The notes under the pieces are model-generated. The model was not told the DNA's origin. It searched no databases and saw nothing but the letters and a program-made list of their open reading frames with translations. The position numbers were made by a program, and so were the translations under genes. From contig CM058230.1 of the NCBI GenBank assembly GCA_030180135.1, forward strand, positions 12,153,082 to 12,217,081: DNA of 64,000 bases. Direction: 5' to 3'. The DNA comes from Orychophragmus violaceus (lineage: Eukaryota > Streptophyta > Magnoliopsida > Brassicales > Brassicaceae). This document shows positions 58,463 through 64,000 of the stretch, piece after piece (position 1 is the stretch's first letter; the number at the start of each line of letters is the position of its first letter).

Positions 58463-59009
58463 GTCCATGATTCAAAAGATGATTACTCACTAATAGACAT
58501 GCGAAGCTTAGAACAACGATGAAGAAAGTATATAAACATATTTCAAAGGTAAGAAAATTAATATAATTTCTAAAAGGAATACGTAGTCGACATATCAACA
58601 AAATTACTTATACTTTGCATGTTGGCATTGAAGTCGAGTTTCATAAGAATTAATTCGATAAATTAATCAATAAAATTAACTTGGATAACTGGACTTAAGG
58701 ATCTAAAGACAATAACATAAATGACCGATAAACATAACCGTTTTATTAATTTTAAAATTTGAAATTGAGATTAATTTCTATATTCTATATTCTGAAATTT
58801 AATTAATATTTTCCCGCGTAAGAAAAGCATATTTATATCAAGAGAATTATGATTATTTCTTATATTCTTTTTGATACGATAATATTATATTTGGACACTT
58901 TTAGATTTATATTCTTTTTGAAGTTTTGTCTTTATCTTCTTATGTTAATTTTGCATTAATCATATTTCTATTTTTAATGTAGGTCGGCGCTGATGGCCGG
59001 GCTTCGCCT
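58463..59009. other. AT-rich spacer
   Basis: No gene. GGTCGGCGCTGATGGCCGGG near 58981 is a GC-rich island of unknown origin just before the next LTR. Confidence 0.4.
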
Positions 59010-60110
59010 ATATATCATTGTTTTATGAGGTTTTAACCACAATATAGGTATTTGTTATTGAGTATTTACGGTATTTACGGTATTTTGGAGTCTTTTACAG
59101 ATTTTGACATGATTGAAGCTTAATTGGAGATTCGGAAAATTTTTGGAGTAATTCTACCGCGCATATGGATTTAATAGAGATCATTGACTATCTTCACTTG
59201 GTGTCGGTGGACACCACAGAAGGACAGAATATTGTGCAGTTTTTAAGAGAATTGAAAATATACACTTTTACCCAATTTTTTTTCCTTATTTACAAAAAAA
59301 CTCAAATCGTATTTAATGACTTTATATTAGGTTTTCAGCCATTGTTTAGGTTATGCTTTATTTTATTCTCAGAGATGTTTTTAGCGGAGATTTGAGGTTA
59401 TTCTCTAGAAATTTTGAACTCTAGTTTTTATCTATAATTTCTCTTATACTTTTTATTCTTATTATGATTTTTGTTTCATTGATGATGTTTGAGTAGTCCG
59501 CTAGTTAGGTTTATGGTTTTTCATTAGAGATTTCAGAGATTGTTAGGTTGATTGATTAATTAAGGATTCAAGGCTTCTACTTCTTCATCTTAGGTTGTTC
59601 TTATTATTTGATTGATATTAGGTTGATTAATTAACACAATGAGAGTTGATTGATTAGCTAGAAATAAAATAAGATGAGCAAGTTACCTATTCGCGATTTG
59701 GTTTAGGGAATTTGTGAATAAATCGAACCTGGAATTAATGCATGTTTAATAACTGAATTCGCAAAGAGATTTGGATTTTAGGCCGTTAGACATAGATACT
59801 TTTTGCAATGATATTTGGTTGAATTTATATATGTGTTTCGAGTTCTAGAACAATGATTTAAATCCTAACTATTGATTGATTTGCATTCTTAAATTCCTGA
59901 GAATTCCCTAAGTTTAACGATTTTCCCATCTGTTTACAAACACAATTTTATTTCTTTGCTTGCTTTTCATTACAAACGTCTCGTCTAGCTTAACTTGAAT
60001 CTGATAATCTATTGCGTACTCTGGATTCCTTTTGTTTGATACTCTAAATATTACATCGACATAGATGTGCATTTGCAGTTAAATACTAGGGATAAAACTT
60101 AGTCCTATCA
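59010..60110 (+). repeat. 5' LTR of second Athila-like element
   Basis: End defined by AGTCCTATCA before the primer site. Start approximate. It carries a degenerate dyad (TGTCGGTGGACACC, 59203-59216) at the position where the 13143 LTR has its pair. Confidence 0.6.
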
Positions 60111-60311
60111 AGTTTTTGGCGCCATTGATTTTGGCCTCTTTGATTGCCAATAGATTTGAGTAGTAGAGTTTTGACTAAGTTTTTCTTTTCTTTTTGTTAC
60201 TTATGCGTTTCGTCTCTCTTCTTTAATGTTTCAGGTGAAACAATCAGAACTAGAAGAGTCGGATCACACAAACACTTGATGATGTCGTCCCAGACTGGTA
60301 GCGTCGATCGA

Positions 60312-61857
60312 TGATATGTTGTATTTTTGAGTTGTTGTTATCATGATTTTTAGTGTGTTTTAGCTTTAGGATAATGCATTTAGGCATCATTAGGATTGCA
60401 TATGCTTTTTTCTCTTTTTTGTAGGTGGTGGAAGACATGATGAAGCACCTAAATGATATGGAGGAGGTAGGGACTGAAAAACACCCAAAAAAGAGTGGAA
60501 AAACAGCTAAGGGTCGTGATAGAAACTCACAGCGAGGTGCCACAGCGAGGTCACCAGGCCGCTGTGAAGTATTTGCGGATGACCTTATTTCACAGCGGCC
60601 TGTGCAGCGAGGTCCTCCGGCCGCTGTGAGATTTGACCTTGAAAGATAGAGTTATTGGAAGAGCTTACGTTCATATTTAGCTTTGGAGCTTCAAATCAAG
60701 GTTGTAGGCAATTGAGTTAGCTTTCCAATGGAGGTGGTTTGAAGTCATTTTCAGCTATACAAAAAGAGTTATGACCGATTTACTGGACACATATCAATTA
60801 TGTCGTGGTGAGACCAACTTTTGCCCACATGCCACATGCCACTTTTTCTCTTTTTCTTTTGGCTTGTAGACCCTCCCATGTTCTGAGGTCGACCAAGACA
60901 CTTTGTTTTCTATTATTTAAGACCTCTTGGTGTATGAGGAGAGACATGATCTACTTCTTGATCCATTTATGGATCTAGATCATAACTTTATTTTTGTTTT
61001 GAAGTTTGGTTTGATTTTCTTGTGTTGTTCTTGTTGATTCATCTATTTCTCTCATCTTATATCATCTCAACCATGTATTTTTGTGTTTCTATGAATATTA
61101 GTGAGTAGTTCTTTATAAGTTTCTGGGTTTGAGTAAGGTGAGGGTGATTTAGTGATGGTTTAGGATGTTTAAAACTTGGAAATATTGATTTCTTACTTGT
61201 TAGAAGTTCTTAATGCTAGGATTGAAGTAGCTAATCAATTCCTTGATCTTAAATGTTGCTAGCACCGAGAGGTGTAGTTTATGTTTGAAACTCTATCAAG
61301 TGCTTTACATACTTAACCAATGAGAATTGATGTTTAAGGTGTTTAGTGGTAATAAGAACTTGTTCATAATGCATATCTATCTTGAAATTGCCAACGAGAG
61401 TTGATGTTAATGCTTGATAGGTGTAGGGCTATTATCATGAGAGTGGAGTAGCTTGATATGTTGTTCTTGGCCTAAGAAACCATTTTTTTGTTCTTAAAGA
61501 CTTCTAGATTATTTGTTAATCACCCAAACCAAAATCTCAACCCAAGGAACTTAGTCTTTTATCATCTCTGTTTTACTCTGTTTTTGTGTGAATCTTAGTA
61601 TCTTGTTTAGTGCATCATTAGTTCTGTTACACTTTTGTTATCTATATCATTTGCCTATTAGTTTCTTTGCTTTCATTTCACTTAGGTTGTTAGTGAAAAA
61701 ACCAAATCTCTTGTATTAGCTTAGATTAAGGAACTTTGTGTATTCTTGGTGTCATAGGTCACTAGCTCCCTGTGGATTCGATCCTAAAGTGTTACATCGA
61801 CATACCATTCGATTGTGGTAGCGTGCACATTAGGTTTTAATTGGTGTGTAAAACGCA
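60312..61857 (+). mobile_element. Solo LTR with target duplication ATCGA
   Basis: 1546 bp from TGATATGTTG to AAAACGCA, flanked by ATCGA at 60307-60311 and 61858-61862. The element around it reads TCGATCGA across the joined site, so the insertion is inside one of the Athila dyads. The interior has a CACAGCG dyad array (60528-60628) and the LTR-end motif CTGTGGATTCGATCC. No coding region. Confidence 0.9.
60528..60628. repeat. CACAGCG/CGCTGTG dyad array in solo LTR
   Basis: CACAGCG at 60528, 60541 and 60591, a variant GCAGCGA at 60604, and CGCTGTG at 60560 and 60622. Centres repeat in the pattern 13, 19, 31, 13, 18 bp, that is, two copies of a 62-63 bp arrangement. It lies about 220-320 bp into the LTR. 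Confidence 0.85.
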
Positions 61858-61948
61858 ATCGACATCAACCTTGGTATCAATCGACACTCTCCTAGCATTG
61901 ATCGACATCGATCTTGGCATCTATCTACACCACACTCGAGCACCAATA

Positions 61949-64000
61949 CATGACACCTAAAAAACTAGTACAATGGTGAAACCCGTAATCTTACGACAAG
62001 ATAAAACAAGGACTTTAAGATACCAAGAGGGTCATATCTGCAACGCACAAAGGCAAAAACTTGATGGGGGAAGGAAATCCCATAGCTGAACAAGTCAGTA
62101 CATGTGCATGAGATGAGCAACTGGCCCATGGTTTGGAAGTAGCAGGTAGTCGCGGGCGCACCCTTGCCGATTACAACATGCCTGATCAGCTCCACGCGAA
62201 CAGGTCTGCGATTCGACTGCCCACTTTTGAGAGGCAAGATTTTGAGCTGAAAATTTCCTACTACACTTTGGTTTCTTAGCATTAGTTTCACGGACTACCC
62301 CATGATCATCATATGGACCACATTGAGAGGTTTGAGGACTTGGTCACAAGCATGAAGTACTATAGAGTCAACTATGACTATCTTTTCTGCAAGCTCTTCC
62401 CACACTCTCTTGTTAGGGAATCAGCCTGCTGGCTGAAAAAATTAGCACCAGGATCTATGACAACCTGGAAAGATACCAAGAATGCATTTCTCAACAAATT
62501 TTACAATGATGCTAGGTCTGAGGATATGAGGAAAACGATCTCTACATCAAGCAGGGACCCAAAGAAGCTTTCAAAAAAGCGCTTAGATCAGATTCAAGGC
62601 TTATCAGAGAGACTGCCCACATCATGGACTCAGTGAGATTCGGATGTTGGGAACCTTCTTCAGAGGTGTAGGTTGGCGATACCAGATGGCTCTAGTTGTT
62701 GCGAAAAATGGGAACTTCAGCACAAGTTATCCCCATGATGCTTATGTACTTATTGAGAACCTAGCTTCTCGAAATAGCACCAAGAATACATATTTGGGGA
62801 CACATGCATCAAGAATTGATGGCTGTGAGATTGTTGCATGCAGTTAGTGCTAAGTTGACTTGATTCACAATCATCTTTTGGGGAAGAAAATAGTCCAATT
62901 TTCTTCAAAGGTGGAAGTTATTGAGGAGGATGTGAACTACATAAATGGAGCTCGGTTTCAGAAAACACAGAAGTGTCTTTCCAGAAATTCAAAACTCCTC
63001 CTTGTTCACTTTTATTCAGCCTATCAGAAGCCATTCCAGAGTAGTGGTTTCAGGAACTATAGATCCTCTTCATACCAGACACCTTCTCCAAAATCCCAAG
63101 AAAATAAGCTCGAATCAATGATGCAACAATTTCTATAAGAACATCATAAGCTTAAAGTGGATATTGGTGGAAAGATAGATGAAGTGTATCATGATCTGAA
63201 TGGAAAATTGGAGCCTCTCACATCTAGAGTTGAAAGTATATAAGGTAGATTCTAAAGATGTTTTCAAAGGTAAGATGGTTCAAAATGCATATTTCATTAC
63301 CATCTCGGTTTAGATTGACAATGATTTGGATCATGAGCAAGAAATTGGAGCAAATGCTATGAAAATTGAGGAAAATTATCGTGAGGCTGACATTGCAGAC
63401 ATGGTGTCGATTGAAATCCATCACCAGTGTTGATCAACACCCATTGAAGAGCCTGAGTTTTCGAGATTTGACGGACCACAATCAACGGAGATCGACGTAG
63501 AACTACTGGTGTCGGCCCTTAGTGTCAATAGAAATACACCTGGTGTCGGTCGACATCCATCTCTCCAAGACAAAATTTTGAGTTTTCATGGACAAAAATC
63601 GACCTTGGTCGATACACGGAGCTCGATTGGCTTCAGCAGCGATCAACACCTACCTGGTGTTGGTCGACCTCCATCCAAAAAGAAGACATATTCGACTACT
63701 TTGAAGACAATGTCGATCGACACATCTCTAGTGTCGGTCGACACCCAACCCAAACGAATCCAAAAGCTTGCAACATCACCAGAACGAGTTTATAAGCCTA
63801 AGATTCCTTTCCCTCAGGCTCCTAAGAAGTCCAAACAAGAGCTATATGAGGCTAGATGCAAGGCAACCATAGATAAAGCGCTGATTGAGCCTCCACTTGA
63901 TGATTCCCTGAGGATTCATCCTTGTTTGAGGAGGTATGTGAAAAAGATGATTTCCAAGGATAGAGGTCTAAAAGAAGGGGTTCTGATGGTCTCCAAACAA
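61949..64000 (+). pseudogene. Athila Gag, decayed, incomplete at window end
   Basis: Homologous to 14605-17325: TLADYNMPDQLHANRSAIRL, HMDHIERFEDLVTSMKYY, LFCKLFPHSLVRESACWLKK, MTTWKDTKNAFLNKFYNDA, LGTFFRGVGWRYQMAL, then an RSSSYQTPSPKSQEN segment. Towards the window end comes LIEPPLDDSLRIHPCLRRYV, equivalent to the region before the protease. Many stops and frameshifts (for example near 62278, 62637, 62848 and 63137). A linker from 63400 to 63750 is enriched in TGTCGATCGACA-type dyads, with a clean pair at 63716.5/63737.5. Confidence 0.85.

Larger units (their letters stand above)
59010..64000 (+). mobile_element. Second Athila-like element, decayed, runs off the window
   Basis: A divergent LTR (about 59010-60110) shares GTCTTTTACA, the repeated GCAAAGAGATTTGG and the ending AAAACTTAG..CCTATCA with the 13143 element. 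A degenerate primer site TGGCGCCATTG (60117) follows. The interior resumes after a solo LTR and contains a broken gag (from about 61949). The left LTR boundary is approximate. The element continues past 64000. Confidence 0.75.

Overview
This window is plant nuclear DNA, almost certainly Brassicaceae. The evidence is Athila-type gypsy elements, copia elements with a tRNA-Met primer site, a CACTA DNA transposon with introns, a urease accessory gene (UREF) with a plant-type 5' UTR intron, and AT-rich intergenic DNA. It is mostly a nest of transposable elements. UREF (33504-34235) is the only gene I recognise with confidence as a working host gene. A four-helix membrane protein gene (45449-45931) is a plausible second.

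Layout. 1-5579: AT-rich DNA, a 0.3 kb tandem duplication and a broken copia remnant on the minus strand. 5580-12617: a structurally complete copia element (737-bp LTRs, TSD GTTAA) with an open gag but a decayed pol. 13143-26917: an Athila-like gypsy element with an open 906-codon gag-protease frame and no RT, RNase H or integrase. It is invaded by a solo LTR (18133-19665), and its 3' LTR is split by a 5.6 kb patchwork of other retroelement pieces (20925-26530). 26918-33000: repeat-rich and AT-rich DNA, with a hAT-like inverted-repeat element at 31351-32752. 33000-34300: UREF. 35011-36089: three 288-bp tandem repeats and a (CT)76 tract. 38000-41060: fragments of CDKB2, a Helitron helicase and copia. 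44291-47165: a MITE, the membrane-protein gene with a duplicated 3' end, and a LINE 3' fragment. 47845-58459: a complete CACTA transposon (TSD CAA). From about 59010 to the window end: a decayed second Athila-like element carrying a solo LTR (60312-61857).

Most interesting signals. (1) A short dyad (core CGATCG or CGGTCG, full form TGTGTCGATCGACACA) recurs in pairs with centres 20-23 bp apart, usually 21 bp and sometimes 30-31 bp between pairs. It occurs in unrelated elements: a copia LTR and leader, a second copia LTR family, and the LTRs, leaders and gag-flanking DNA of two Athila elements. Two further solo LTRs carry different dyads (GTACCGG, CACAGCG) in a similar arrangement. (2) The CACTA element carries three TNPA-like genes rather than one: a full-length TNPA and two short paralogues without the coiled-coil half. 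Each is preceded by a CCGACGG/CCGTCGG promoter palindrome and by DNA with tRNA-like A and B boxes.

All identifications come from reading the sequence and from knowledge of the families. No database search or alignment program was run, and LTR divergences were counted by eye.
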